In this document: positions 25,430-34,797 of the stretch, piece after piece
Numbering within the stretch: position 1 is the first letter of the stretch
How the letters are laid out: every line of letters starts with the position of its first letter
Assembly: GCA_035461765.1 (NCBI GenBank)
Contig: DATHUY010000107.1
Location: forward strand, 1 to 64,000
DNA from: Longimicrobiales bacterium
GTDB lineage: Bacteria; Gemmatimonadota; Gemmatimonadetes; Longimicrobiales; RSA9
Length of the DNA: 64,000 bases
Direction of reading: 5' to 3'
Position numbers and translations under genes: made by a program
Notes under the pieces: generated by a model
The model's database searches: none
What the model saw: only the letters and a program-made list of their open reading frames with translations
What the model was told of the DNA's origin: nothing

Positions 25430-26979
25430 ATGATATCATCGATGGGCTTGCGGCTGCGATCGCCGGTAACGGTGCCCGCCTGGCGTTCGGCGTAACCGGC
25501 AGCGGTCCATCCTGGAGCCTGATCACGAGGCTCGAAGAGCTCGGCGTGCACTATCTTCCGACGTGCCACGAGGCGGCGGCTGCATTGATGGCCGGCGCTG
25601 CGGCCCGTACTACAGGCGTCGTCACACCGAGCATCTCCATCAAGGGCCCCGGCCTCGCGAACATGCTGCCGGGCATCATCGCGAACGGGTACGAGAACGC
25701 CCCGGCACTCAGCATCTCGGAGGCGTACGGCTCTGACGCTCCTGCATCCCGAATGCATAAACGGCTCGATCATTCGGCGGTGCTGCGCAGCGTCGTAAAG
25801 CAGCACATTGGCGCCGGCCATCTCGACCGCGACTTGAGTACGCTCTTTTGCACGGCGCAGGCGGAGATTCCGGGCCCCGTACATGTCGATCTCGCGGATA
25901 CCGCCGCACCGCCCGCCCTACCGCCGTCGTTGCCCGTGGCACCCTCCGCAGTTGACGTGCAGCGTGTGCTCGATGCGATTGTGTCGGCGGCGCGCCCGGC
26001 AGTCATTGCCGGCAGCCTCGCGCTCCGGCGTGCCTGGCGCACGCAGCTCGCGACGCTGCGTGTGCCCGTGTTCACAACCGCCGCAGGGAAGGGTGCGATT
26101 CCCGAAGATCTGCCGGCCGCTGCAGGCATATTCACGGGCGACGGCCGTGACCTGGCTCCGGAGACGGCCGTCCTCGCTTCTGCCGATCTCATCGTCGGTA
26201 TCGGACTTCGGAACGCGGAGATACTCTCTCTCCAGTTCCAGGGCACGCCGCTTGTAATCGTCGATGAAGTGGATGCGTATGTCGCTGGTATCGAGCCTGA
26301 AGCGCGGCTTGTCGGCGCGGATGCACAGTGCATTGCGAGCGTGCTGGACGCCGTTGCGGAGCACTCGTGGGGCATCGATCTGATTGCGCGTGCGGGATCA
26401 CGCCTGGTCGAGACCCTGAGCCGCGCGGGTTGGCTACCGGCGCGCTGCTTCCACCATGTGGACCGTCTGGAGGACCCGCACGCTCTAGTGCTGGACACGG
26501 GGTCTTTCTGCACGGTCGGTGAGCACGTCTGGACGGCGCGCGCTGGCCGCACGTTCCTCGGCAGCAGCAACGGTCGCTTCATGGGCGTGAGTGTGCCGTC
26601 CGCGATCGGGCTCGCGCTGGCGCGGCCCGGTCTGCCGGTGGTATGCGTTGCGGGCGATGGCGGCATGGTAGCGTACGCGCCAGAGCTGAGGCTCGCCCTG
26701 GCGGAGCGTCTGCCGCTATGCATAGTGTACATGACCGATGGCCGCTACGGCAGCATCGCCGCCGCAATGCCGGCCGGCAGCCGGTCGGAGCGCGCAATCA
26801 CACTGCCTGGCCGGGCATGGTGGCGCACGGTCGAGACGTGGGGCTGGAATGCGCAGCCGGTTGCTGCGGAGCCCGAGTTCGTTGCCGCGCTCGAAGCGTG
26901 GGACCGATCGACACCGCTCTTTCTGGAAGCCGCGTTCGACCCAGCCCGCTACGCTGCCATGACGCAGGATCTGAGGTGA
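25426..26979 (+). CDS. Thiamine-diphosphate-dependent enzyme (acetolactate synthase/benzoylformate decarboxylase-like)
   Basis: The 517-residue protein has the three-domain TPP layout. The PYR domain holds the likely catalytic Glu49 in TCHEAAAALMAG. The central domain runs from about 185 to 330. The PP domain has G410-D411-G412 (VAGDGGMVAYAPEL) followed by YMTDGRYGS, where many relatives have NN. It is shorter than acetolactate synthase (about 550-570). It may carry out a carboligation or decarboxylation; YerE-type TPP enzymes that build branched sugars are a precedent. Which reaction applies here is unknown. It overlaps the preceding dehydrogenase by four bases. Confidence 0.82.
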   Translation: MNDIIDGLAAAIAGNGARLAFGVTGSGPSWSLITRLEELGVHYLPTCHEAAAALMAGAAARTTGVVTPSISIKGPGLANMLPGIIANGYENAPALSISEAYGSDAPASRMHKRLDHSAVLRSVVKQHIGAGHLDRDLSTLFCTAQAEIPGPVHVDLADTAAPPALPPSLPVAPSAVDVQRVLDAIVSAARPAVIAGSLALRRAWRTQLATLRVPVFTTAAGKGAIPEDLPAAAGIFTGDGRDLAPETAVLASADLIVGIGLRNAEILSLQFQGTPLVIVDEVDAYVAGIEPEARLVGADAQCIASVLDAVAEHSWGIDLIARAGSRLVETLSRAGWLPARCFHHVDRLEDPHALVLDTGSFCTVGEHVWTARAGRTFLGSSNGRFMGVSVPSAIGLALARPGLPVVCVAGDGGMVAYAPELRLALAERLPLCIVYMTDGRYGSIAAAMPAGSRSERAITLPGRAWWRTVETWGWNAQPVAAEPEFVAALEAWDRSTPLFLEAAFDPARYAAMTQDLR

Positions 26980-26983
26980 CGTC

Positions 26984-28000
26984 ATGACAACCCCTCATGT
27001 GCTCGTGATCGGAGCCGGATCGGTGGGTCGCCGGCATTTGCGTAACTTCGCAGCGCTCGGATGCCGGGTTGCTGCCATGGATCCACGCGCGGACCGGCTG
27101 GACGAGGCCCACCGGGAGGTCGCTCTCACGCAGGCGGACACCACTCTCGAGGCGGCGCTCGCTCATGCGGTCGGATGCGACGGCGTCGTGGTTGCATCGC
27201 CCCCGTCGTTCCATGTCGCGCAGTGCACCGCGGCGCTCGAGCGCGGCCTGCCCGTGCTGCTGGAAAAGCCGGTCAGCCCCACTCTCGCCGAAGCGTCGCA
27301 CCTCGCGACGGTTGTCCGGCAGAGCGGCCGGCCGCTGCTCCTCGGCTACACCTACCGGTGGTGGCCGCCGCTCCAGCGCTTTCGCGAGCGGCTCCAGCAG
27401 GGCGAGATCGGCAGGGTGCTGCACGTGCGCTGCGTGATGAGCGCGCACCTCGCCGACTGGCATCCGTGGGAACGCTATCAGGACTTCTTCATGGCGAGCG
27501 CCGCCCTCGGCGGAGGAGCGCTGCTCGATGAGAGTCACTTCATTGACCTCATGCTCTGGATCTTCGGCGAGCCTTCATCCGTCTGGGGACACATGAGTCG
27601 GCTCAGCTCGCTCGAGATCGAAACGGATGACAACGTCGATGCAGTAATGCGCTATGGGGCGGGGCCGACCGTGTCGATCCATCTGGACCTGTTCGGTCGA
27701 CCGCACGAGAAACACATCGTCGCCGTCGGCGAGACCGGTACCCTGCACTGGAGCTTCGAACCGAATCAGATCCGCCTCGGGCGCAAGGACTCTCAGCACT
27801 GGCAGGACGAAACATTCGCGCATGAGCGCAACGACATGTTTACCGGCGTCGCGCGGGAATTCATGGACATCATCGCGGGCGACGGGTCACCATCCTGCAC
27901 GATCGAGGATGGCTGCGCGGTCATGCGCGTGATCGAGGCGGTGCGTGAGAGCACGCGCAGAGGACTGGCCATTACACTGGAGGGGCATCATTCTCGGTGA
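26984..28000 (+). CDS. Gfo/Idh/MocA-family NAD(P)-dependent oxidoreductase
   Basis: The 338-residue protein has the GAGSVGRRHLRNF dinucleotide motif, VVVASPPSFHVAQ, and the family signature VLLEKPVSPTLAEA (EKP). GYTYRWWPPL and GGALLDESHFIDLMLWI follow, with a likely catalytic H in the latter. Members act on sugars or sugar nucleotides. Relatives often lie beside CMP-nonulosonate cytidylyltransferase genes, as here. It could also fill a WbpB-like role with the upstream WbpA-like enzyme. Confidence 0.88.
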   Translation: MTTPHVLVIGAGSVGRRHLRNFAALGCRVAAMDPRADRLDEAHREVALTQADTTLEAALAHAVGCDGVVVASPPSFHVAQCTAALERGLPVLLEKPVSPTLAEASHLATVVRQSGRPLLLGYTYRWWPPLQRFRERLQQGEIGRVLHVRCVMSAHLADWHPWERYQDFFMASAALGGGALLDESHFIDLMLWIFGEPSSVWGHMSRLSSLEIETDDNVDAVMRYGAGPTVSIHLDLFGRPHEKHIVAVGETGTLHWSFEPNQIRLGRKDSQHWQDETFAHERNDMFTGVAREFMDIIAGDGSPSCTIEDGCAVMRVIEAVRESTRRGLAITLEGHHSR

Positions 28001-28715
28001 CCGGCGGATTCTGGCGGTCGTCCCCGCGCGCAGCGGGAGCAAGGGCATCCCACACAAGAACATGCGGATCGTGCACGGGATGACGCTGATCGCCCGGGCA
28101 GGCGCCCTCTTGTCGCAGCTCGACTTCATAGATCTCGCGCTGATCAGTACGGATTCGCCCGAGTACGCAGCCGAAGGCCGCCGGCACGGCTTGGTCGCGC
28201 CGGTGCTGAGGCCGCCTGAACTGAGCGGTGATGACGCCGTTGTGGTGGATGCGCTCCAGCACGCGCTGGCCGCGGCCGAGCAGCATTCCGATGCGCGGTT
28301 CGACATCATCCTCGTCATCGAGCCGACGTCACCGCTGCGCACTGCAGATGACCTGCGCGCCGCCACGGAGCTACTCATGTCGTCCGGCGCGGATTCCGTC
28401 GTTACCGTCAGTCCGCTCCAGCCGAAGGCACATCCGCTGAAAATCCTGAATCATGCGAATGGCCGGCTCCGGTTCTTCGCAGAGGAAGGCCGCTCAATCG
28501 CGAACCGGCAGGAGCTGTCGGGCGAATACTTCTGGCGCGATGGCCTGTGCTACGCCCTGACGCGCAGCTGTCTGATCGAGAAGGCCGGAATCTTGACTGA
28601 CAATACCGTTCCGCTCATCACCCGCCGCCCGGTCGTCAACATTGACGAGCCGCTCGAGCTCGTGCTGGCGGAGCATCTGCTGGAGCAGCAGGAGAGCGGA
28701 AAGGTATCTTCGTGA
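27945..28715 (+). CDS. neuA: Acylneuraminate (CMP-nonulosonate) cytidylyltransferase
   Basis: The core begins ILAVVPARSGSKGIPHKNM, the hallmark of CMP-sugar synthetases. ALISTDSPEYA, VIEPTSPLRTADDL and DSVVTVSP follow, with a Q/R-rich acceptor segment. It would activate the NeuB product as a CMP-sugar. The only standard start is GTG at 27945, overlapping the previous gene by 56 bases and adding about 16 unmatched residues. GGAGGGG just before ATC/ATT at 27987-27992 suggests a rare ATT start. The stop overlaps rmlC. Confidence 0.9.
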   Translation: MRARAEDWPLHWRGIILGDRRILAVVPARSGSKGIPHKNMRIVHGMTLIARAGALLSQLDFIDLALISTDSPEYAAEGRRHGLVAPVLRPPELSGDDAVVVDALQHALAAAEQHSDARFDIILVIEPTSPLRTADDLRAATELLMSSGADSVVTVSPLQPKAHPLKILNHANGRLRFFAEEGRSIANRQELSGEYFWRDGLCYALTRSCLIEKAGILTDNTVPLITRRPVVNIDEPLELVLAEHLLEQQESGKVSS

Positions 28716-29275
28716 ACGTGATCGAAACGCCGCTCGCCGGTGTGCAGGTCTTTGAGCCGGACCGCTTCGAGGATGAGCGCGGCTGGTTTATGGAGGTCTG
28801 GAACGAGGAGCGCTACCTGCATGCCGGGCTTCCCGTCCGGTTCGCCCAGACCAATGTCTCCCTGTCCAGCCGCGGCGTGCTCCGTGGCATGCACTACCAG
28901 TCGCCCCAGGAACAGGGCAAGCTGGTCAGTGTCCTGAGCGGCGCGGTCTTCGACGTCCTGGTCGACATCCGGCGCGGGTCCCCCGACTTCGGGCGCTGGT
29001 ACGGCCTGGAGCTGTCGGCGGACAACCGGCGCCAGCTGTGGATCCCCGAGGGTTACGCCCACGGTTTCCTCGCGCTGTCCGCCGCAACGCTGGTCCATTA
29101 CGCCTGCACCGCCCCCTATCACCCGGGATCCGATCGGACCCTGGCGTGGGATGATCCGGATGTCGGCATCGCCTGGCCGCACACTCCGGCCATCATCTCG
29201 GCGAAGGATCGGGCTGCCCCGCCCCTCGCTCGGATCTCCGACGCCGAATTGCCCTCCCTCCGCCCCCTCCGGTGA
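28712..29275 (+). CDS. rmlC: dTDP-4-dehydrorhamnose 3,5-epimerase
   Basis: The 187-residue cupin enzyme has the RmlC signature blocks: DERGWFMEVWNEERY, QTNVSLSSRGVLRGMHYQ (catalytic His), KLVSVLSGAVFDVLVD and WIPEGYAHGFLALS. YACTAPYHPGSDRTLAWDDPDVGIAWP follows. It is separated from rmlB-rmlA by the seven-gene nonulosonate-like cassette. No rmlD reductase is visible anywhere in the window. It ends the first polysaccharide operon. Confidence 0.96.
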   Translation: MNVIETPLAGVQVFEPDRFEDERGWFMEVWNEERYLHAGLPVRFAQTNVSLSSRGVLRGMHYQSPQEQGKLVSVLSGAVFDVLVDIRRGSPDFGRWYGLELSADNRRQLWIPEGYAHGFLALSAATLVHYACTAPYHPGSDRTLAWDDPDVGIAWPHTPAIISAKDRAAPPLARISDAELPSLRPLR

Positions 29276-29793
29276 TTGCACCGCGTCCAACCCTGATTTC
29301 GGGTTGCGTTTGGCCGCTGCGCTGACTACAATTCACGGGCTTCGGGGTCGTCGCTGCGGTCGACCACGGCGAGCGCTCCCGCACAGGCGTATCGCGGGAG
29401 AACAATCGACTTTGGTGCCGTCTTCCTGCCCGTGGATGGTGCCGACGTCAGGGTGCTGTGCGTCCGGGCGTTCCATATGGGTGCTGTGCGGATGACTACG
29501 GTCTGTCGACTCTAGACACGGCCTGCATTACCAGGGCTGAATCTGGTGCGCCGGTCCGCCCGCGGCACGAGTATGGCCGCCGGCATCTTAATTGCAGTCG
29601 GTCGTGAAATTACTATGCCGCAGCAGTTTATCGCCCCAAACGTAGACGCGGACTGCCATCGCCAGACGGCTCCTGCTCGCCGTTGCAGGAGTGCGGCCGG
29701 CGCTGCGTTCGCGTGCAGGGCGGCACGACTTCGGTAAGTGACGGGGCTGGCCGATCTTTCATTCATGAGGCGGAGCAACGGGGGCACGGGAGC
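29276..29793. other. 518-bp intergenic region separating two polysaccharide operons
   Basis: No coding region is convincing. It contains a short hairpin (CAACCC 29288-29293 with GGGTTG 29301-29306) just after rmlC and a candidate promoter (29304-29332). CTCCCGC (29376-29382) pairs with GCGGGAG (29394-29400). Base composition is lower in GC than the neighbouring genes. It probably acts as operon boundary and leader for the next gene. Confidence 0.55.
29304..29332 (+). promoter_or_regulatory. Candidate sigma-70 promoter for the second polysaccharide operon
   Basis: TTGCGT (29304-29309) and TACAAT (29327-29332, 5 of 6 to consensus) are separated by exactly 17 bases in the gap after rmlC. It would give a long leader of about 450 bases before the ATG at 29794. 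The -35 overlaps a small hairpin. Confidence 0.5.
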
Positions 29794-30771
29794 ATGCATT
29801 ACCTGATTACCGGAGGAGCCGGGTTCATCGGCTCACACTTGTCGGATTGTCTGCTGGAACGCGGTGACCAGGTGACGGTGATCGATGATCTTTCTACCGG
29901 ATCGATCAAAAATATCGCGCATCTACGTACGCATCCGCATTTTCATTACCACATTGGCACAATGATGAACGCTCCGCTCCTGGCGGAGCTCGTCGACTCG
30001 GTCGACGGCGTCTTCCATCTGGCAGCGGCTGTCGGTGTGAAGCTGATCGTCGACAGCCCGGTCCGTACCATGGAGACGAATATCCGCTGTACCGAGCTGG
30101 TGCTCGAGGTCGCGGAGAAGAAGAAGAAGAAGGTGTTCGTGGCGTCGACGTCGGAGGTGTACGGCAAGAGCACGGATCTGCCGTTCCGCGAAGACGGCGA
30201 TCTGGTTATGGGTGCAACATCTCGCGGCCGCTGGAGTTATGCCTGCTCGAAGGCGATCGATGAGTTCCTCGCGATCGCGTACTGGCGAGAGCGGCGGCTA
30301 CCGACGGTGATCGCGCGGCTCTTCAATACCGTGGGTCCACGACAGACGGGGCAGTATGGGATGGTGGTTCCCCGGTTCGTCAGCCAGGCGCTGGCGGACC
30401 AGGACATCACGGTGTACGGCGACGGCAGCCAGCAGCGCTGCTTCAGTCACGTGAAGGACGTGGTTCGGGCGATCGCGGATCTGATGGAGTGCGATGAGGC
30501 GGTGGGCGAGGTGTTCAATATCGGCTCGCACGAGGAAACATCCATAATCGGTCTCGCTGAGCGCGTACGCGACAAGGTGGGGTCCAAGTCCAGGATCGTG
30601 CAGGTGCCGTTCGCGGAGGCATACGATACGGACTTCGAGGACATGCCGCGGCGGATTCCTTCCACGGAAAAGATCGAGCGCTTCATCGGCTGGCGGCCTC
30701 TGGCGAACCTGGACGAAATCCTTACCGATGTCGTCCGGGACAAGACCAGAAGCCTGGCCGTCGTAGCCTGA
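29794..30771 (+). CDS. NAD-dependent nucleotide-sugar epimerase/dehydratase
   Basis: About 325 residues from an ATG preceded by CGGGAGC; the frame is open further upstream but shows no family features there. It has [25 protein letters not shown], and ASTSEVYGKS. The catalytic pair is in WSYACSKAIDEF, followed by RLFNTVGPRQTGQYGMVVPRF. This is the extended SDR class acting on UDP- or GDP-sugars. A run of AAG codons encodes five Lys near residue 110. The exact substrate is not evident. It is followed closely by the WecA-type gene. Confidence 0.85.
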   Translation: MHYLITGGAGFIGSHLSDCLLERGDQVTVIDDLSTGSIKNIAHLRTHPHFHYHIGTMMNAPLLAELVDSVDGVFHLAAAVGVKLIVDSPVRTMETNIRCTELVLEVAEKKKKKVFVASTSEVYGKSTDLPFREDGDLVMGATSRGRWSYACSKAIDEFLAIAYWRERRLPTVIARLFNTVGPRQTGQYGMVVPRFVSQALADQDITVYGDGSQQRCFSHVKDVVRAIADLMECDEAVGEVFNIGSHEETSIIGLAERVRDKVGSKSRIVQVPFAEAYDTDFEDMPRRIPSTEKIERFIGWRPLANLDEILTDVVRDKTRSLAVVA

Positions 30772-30778
30772 AAGCGAC

Positions 30779-32698
30779 ATGATGGAGTTTCTGTCCCCGC
30801 TGCTCGCCGCATTCGGTCTAGCGGCGGCCGGGACTTATGCGGTGCGTGGCGTCGCCCGGCGCTTTGGGCTGGTGGTGGCGCCGCGAGCGGACCGCTGGCA
30901 CGCGGCGCCGACGGCCATGTACGGCGGTGTCGCCATCGCGCTGGCTGTCATGGCGACAATGGCCGTGATCGCCGGCAGTGCTTTGTTCGAGCGCTCCATC
31001 TTCGCCGCCATCATGGCCGCGGCCGTAGTCCTCTTCGCGGTCGGTCTCGTCGATGATGCCCGCGGCATAGGGCCGGTCGGCAAGTTCATACTTCAGCTCA
31101 CCGCGGGCACGCTCCTGATCGTTGGCGGCGTGATCTATCCGGTCACGCCATGGAACCCGGTGAACGTGCTGGTCACGCTCTTCTGGTTCGTCGGCATCGT
31201 CAACGCGCTGAATCTGCTCGACAACATGGACGGGGTGACGGCCGGCGTTTCCGCCGTCGCAGCGCTTGCGTTCGCCTCGTTGTTCGCAGCGGCAGGGGAT
31301 GTTGTGCTGACTACACTCGCGCTCGCGACCGCCGGCGCGGCGGTAGGCTTTCTGGTCTTCAATTTCAAGCCCGCATCGATTTTCATGGGCGACGGGGGCA
31401 GTCTCTTCCTCGGCGGCGTCCTGGCTGGGCTGGGTGCGGCGTATCCGCTGGCGGACGGCTCCGTCGGGCCCGCGACGCTGCTGGTGCCGGGACTGATCCT
31501 GCTTGTGCCCGTGCTCGACACCGCGCTCGTGACCGTAACGCGTACTCTGCATAATCGACGGATCTCGGCCGGCGGACGCGACCATTCCACGCACCGTCTG
31601 GTGGCGATGGGATTCTCCGAGTCGGGCGCTGCGCTGTTCCTGTATGCGTTTGGTGTATCCGCGTTCGCTGTGGCCGCTGTGATCGTCAACATGGGGCCCG
31701 GCGCGGGGATGTGGCTCGGCCTGTCTTTCCTGACGGGCGCGCTCGTCTTCACGGCGTATCTCGGCCGGCTGCACCGCTACGACGCTGGGTATGAAGGTGA
31801 GCGCGCCTGGCGTGGTCTCCTGTTCCGCAACATCCTGGTCAAGCGCCGGGGACTGGAACTGCTGCTGGACGTGGTCCTGTTCGGTGTAGCGTGGTACGGT
31901 GCCGCCCTCATTCACCATGACGGCTCGATTCCGGAGCGCATGGGTCCGCTGGTGAACGGTAGCCTGGGCGTCGTCATAGTTCTCAAACTTGCCGTCTTTC
32001 ACTACTTCCGCGTCTACCGCGCTATCTGGGATCGTGCCGGACTCGCGGATGTGCATCGGATCATCAAGGCTGCGCTGGTCGCCGGCGTCGTGGTATTCGG
32101 CGCATCATTGATCCTTGCGCCTGGCAGCGGAATCCCAGGCGGCGTTTTCATTCTCGACACACTACTCACCGGCACGTTGGCCCTGGCGGCGCGCAGCTCG
32201 TTCCGTTCGCTGGAGCGGTTCCGTCAGCGGCTCGGCCCCGTCAACGGCGATGCCGTGCTGATCTGCGGCACTGGAGTAGGCGCCGATCTCATACTCTCAG
32301 CTCTGCCGCACACAGAGCGTGGCCTGCGTGTCATCGGTTACGTCGATGAGCGACAAGACATGACCGGCACGCTGATCCACGGGCTTCCGGTGCTGGGCTC
32401 GCTGCACGAGCTGGGCGCGCTCATCGGTACGCTGCGCCCATCCGCCGTCGTGCTCTCATCCGATATCGTCGATGGTCGCAGCAGCCAACTGGTGTTACAG
32501 ACGTGCCGTGCCTCGGGTATTGAGCTGCTGCAGCTGCACATCGAGCTTACCAGCACGGCCGATGGTATTCCGGGGCGCCGGAACGGGGACCAGACCGAGC
32601 GTGCTCTTCGGGGGACGTCCGACGGCCGCGCACGCTTGGCTCCAGCGCTGCGGATGCGTCCAGCCGAGAACCCCGTGAGCCGCACGGGCGGGCAGTGA
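30779..32698 (+). CDS. WecA/MraY-like sugar-phosphate transferase fused to FlaA1/CapD-like N-terminal region
   Basis: The 639-residue membrane protein begins as a polyprenyl-phosphate GlcNAc-1-phosphate transferase. It has VGLVDDARGI, NALNLLDNMDGVTAG, FMGDGGSLFLGG and DHSTHRLV, the four catalytic blocks of the WecA/TagO/MraY family. After about residue 335 it continues with a second module. Four membrane segments including a FRVYRAIW turn lead to a Rossmann-like domain (AVLICGTGVGADLIL, VIGYVDER, LHELGALI) like the start of FlaA1/WbpM/CapD, but the dehydratase domain is missing. It probably starts glycan assembly on the carrier lipid. The role of the appended part is unclear. Confidence 0.88.
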   Translation: MMEFLSPLLAAFGLAAAGTYAVRGVARRFGLVVAPRADRWHAAPTAMYGGVAIALAVMATMAVIAGSALFERSIFAAIMAAAVVLFAVGLVDDARGIGPVGKFILQLTAGTLLIVGGVIYPVTPWNPVNVLVTLFWFVGIVNALNLLDNMDGVTAGVSAVAALAFASLFAAAGDVVLTTLALATAGAAVGFLVFNFKPASIFMGDGGSLFLGGVLAGLGAAYPLADGSVGPATLLVPGLILLVPVLDTALVTVTRTLHNRRISAGGRDHSTHRLVAMGFSESGAALFLYAFGVSAFAVAAVIVNMGPGAGMWLGLSFLTGALVFTAYLGRLHRYDAGYEGERAWRGLLFRNILVKRRGLELLLDVVLFGVAWYGAALIHHDGSIPERMGPLVNGSLGVVIVLKLAVFHYFRVYRAIWDRAGLADVHRIIKAALVAGVVVFGASLILAPGSGIPGGVFILDTLLTGTLALAARSSFRSLERFRQRLGPVNGDAVLICGTGVGADLILSALPHTERGLRVIGYVDERQDMTGTLIHGLPVLGSLHELGALIGTLRPSAVVLSSDIVDGRSSQLVLQTCRASGIELLQLHIELTSTADGIPGRRNGDQTERALRGTSDGRARLAPALRMRPAENPVSRTGGQ

Positions 32699-32794
32699 CG
32701 ATCGCGCCGGCTGGCCGCACTCGATGCTGCCGGCAGGACATGGACCTCACACTGCCCCCTTACTCCTCAAATGCATCATGCGGGAACGACTTGA

Positions 32795-33844
32795 ATGTTG
32801 CGCAAGGCACTGATTACAGGCATCACCGGTCAGGACGGCTCGTATCTGACCGAGCTGCTTTTGCAGAAGGGGTACGAAGTGCACGGTCTCATTCGTCGCG
32901 CTTCCACATTCAACACCGATCGGATCGACCACCTGTATGTCGATCCGCACGATCCGGACGCGCGGCTGTTCCTCCACTACGGTGATCTGACCGACGGTAC
33001 TGCCCTGCGCCGTGTGCTCGAGCGCGTCTGTCCAGACGAGGTGTACAATCTCGGTGCACAGAGTCACGTGAAGGTCTCATTCGAAGAGCCGGAATACACA
33101 GCCAATGCCGACGCGGTCGGCACGCTACGCCTGCTCGAGTGCATCCGTGATTACGCGCACCGAGTCGATGCGGACGTCCGCTTCTATCAGGCGGGCTCAT
33201 CCGAAATGTACGGTGCCACCGCGCCACCCCAGAACGAGCATACGCCGTTCTACCCGCGCAGCCCGTATGCGGTCAGCAAGGTGGCTGCACACTGGTACTC
33301 CGTGAACTATCGTGAGGCCTACGGTCTGTTCATCTGTAATGGGATTCTGTTCAACCACGAGTCGCCGCGGCGTGGTGAGACGTTCGTTACCCGCAAGATC
33401 ACACGTGCCGTCGGTCGCATTCGCGAGGGCCTTCAGGACACGCTCTACCTCGGCAACCTGGACGCGAAGCGGGACTGGGGGTTCGCCGGCGACTACGTAG
33501 AGGCTATGTGGCGCATGCTTCAGCAGGACGAGCCCGGCGACTATGTCGTCGCCACCGGCGAGAGCCACAGCGTGCGTGAGTTTGTCGAGGCCGCGTTCGG
33601 CCATGCCGGACTCGACTGGACGAAGCACGTCACCATCGATCCGCGCTATTACCGTCCGACTGAGGTAGATCATCTCTGCGGCGATGCAACGTTAGCGCGC
33701 ACGCGCCTCGACTGGACGTGTCACATCGGCTTCGAAGAGCTCGTCCGCATGATGGTTGACGCCGATGTCGAGCTGGCGCGCCAGGAACGTACACTCGCCG
33801 ATGCGGGACATGTCCTGCCGCTGCGCGGCGCGGTCAGCCCATGA
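32795..33844 (+). CDS. gmd: GDP-mannose 4,6-dehydratase
   Basis: The 349-residue enzyme has [35 protein letters not shown], and [13 protein letters not shown]. Catalytic GSSEMYG and [12 protein letters not shown] follow, then [20 protein letters not shown]. These are strong Gmd signatures. It makes GDP-4-keto-6-deoxymannose. The next gene, a GDP-fucose synthase, overlaps it by four bases, so the pair yields GDP-L-fucose. Confidence 0.97.
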   Translation: MLRKALITGITGQDGSYLTELLLQKGYEVHGLIRRASTFNTDRIDHLYVDPHDPDARLFLHYGDLTDGTALRRVLERVCPDEVYNLGAQSHVKVSFEEPEYTANADAVGTLRLLECIRDYAHRVDADVRFYQAGSSEMYGATAPPQNEHTPFYPRSPYAVSKVAAHWYSVNYREAYGLFICNGILFNHESPRRGETFVTRKITRAVGRIREGLQDTLYLGNLDAKRDWGFAGDYVEAMWRMLQQDEPGDYVVATGESHSVREFVEAAFGHAGLDWTKHVTIDPRYYRPTEVDHLCGDATLARTRLDWTCHIGFEELVRMMVDADVELARQERTLADAGHVLPLRGAVSP

Positions 33845-34797
33845 GACCTGCTGACCGGGTGTTCGTTGCCGGACACGCCGGGCTCGTCGGCTCCGCGATC
33901 GTGCGACGACTCGAGTCGGAGAACTTTTCGCAGCTGCTTCTCCGCTCGCGCGCGGAGCTCGATCTCACTGATGCCATGGCGGTCCGGCGCTTCTTCGACC
34001 AGGAACGCCCGGCCTACGTCTTCCTGGCCGCCGCGAAAGTCGGCGGCATCATGGCGAACGACACCTATCCCGCGGATTTCATCCGGGACAATCTCGCCAT
34101 CGAACTGGCCGTCATTGACGCCGCTCACCGCGCGGGTGTGCGCAGGCTGCTCTTCCTCGGCAGCAGCTGCGTGTACCCGAAGCATGCGCCACAGCCGATG
34201 AAGGAGGAGCATCTGCTGAGCGGCCCGCTCGAGCCCACCAACGAGTGGTACGCTATTGCAAAGATTGCGGGCATCAAGCTCTGTCAGGCGTACCGTCGCC
34301 AGCACGGCGATGATTTCATCAGTGTCATGCCCACGAACCTCTATGGACCGGGCGACAACTTCGACCTTGCCTCGAGTCACGTCCTGCCGGCGCTCATCCG
34401 CAGGTTCCACGAGGCGCGCGAGGCCGGCGCACAGGAAGTTGTGCTCTGGGGTACCGGATCGCCTCGCAGGGAGTTCATGCACGTCGACGATCTCGCCGAC
34501 GCATGCGTATACCTCATGCGGCACTACGACGGTGAGGCGCCTGTAAATGTCGGTGTGGGCAAGGATATCTCCATTGCCGATCTGGCCGCGGTCGTCGCGA
34601 CTGTCGTCGGATACCGCGGTGCAGTCTCGTATGACACATCCAAGCCGGACGGTACCCCACGCAAGCTGCTGGATGTGGAGCGGCTCGCCGCCCTCGGCTG
34701 GTCCCCGCGCATTGGTCTCCGTGAGGGAATCGAGTCGACGTACCAGTGGTACCTGCGACAGCGGGGTGGGACGGCCGTACCGCAGGCGGTCGAGTGA
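33841..34797 (+). CDS. fcl: GDP-L-fucose synthase
   Basis: The 318-residue enzyme shows [38 protein letters not shown] and [41 protein letters not shown] with its Tyr/Lys pair and [18 protein letters not shown] follow. All are diagnostic of Fcl/WcaG, the bifunctional 3,5-epimerase and 4-reductase. It completes the two-step route to GDP-L-fucose with the overlapping gmd gene. Its stop overlaps the next ATG by one base. Confidence 0.97.
   Translation: MRPADRVFVAGHAGLVGSAIVRRLESENFSQLLLRSRAELDLTDAMAVRRFFDQERPAYVFLAAAKVGGIMANDTYPADFIRDNLAIELAVIDAAHRAGVRRLLFLGSSCVYPKHAPQPMKEEHLLSGPLEPTNEWYAIAKIAGIKLCQAYRRQHGDDFISVMPTNLYGPGDNFDLASSHVLPALIRRFHEAREAGAQEVVLWGTGSPRREFMHVDDLADACVYLMRHYDGEAPVNVGVGKDISIADLAAVVATVVGYRGAVSYDTSKPDGTPRKLLDVERLAALGWSPRIGLREGIESTYQWYLRQRGGTAVPQAVE

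Noticed and set aside
30117-30135. AAG-repeat as a slippage or frameshift site
   Set aside because: The five Lys codons are in frame, and conserved SDR motifs continue on both sides.
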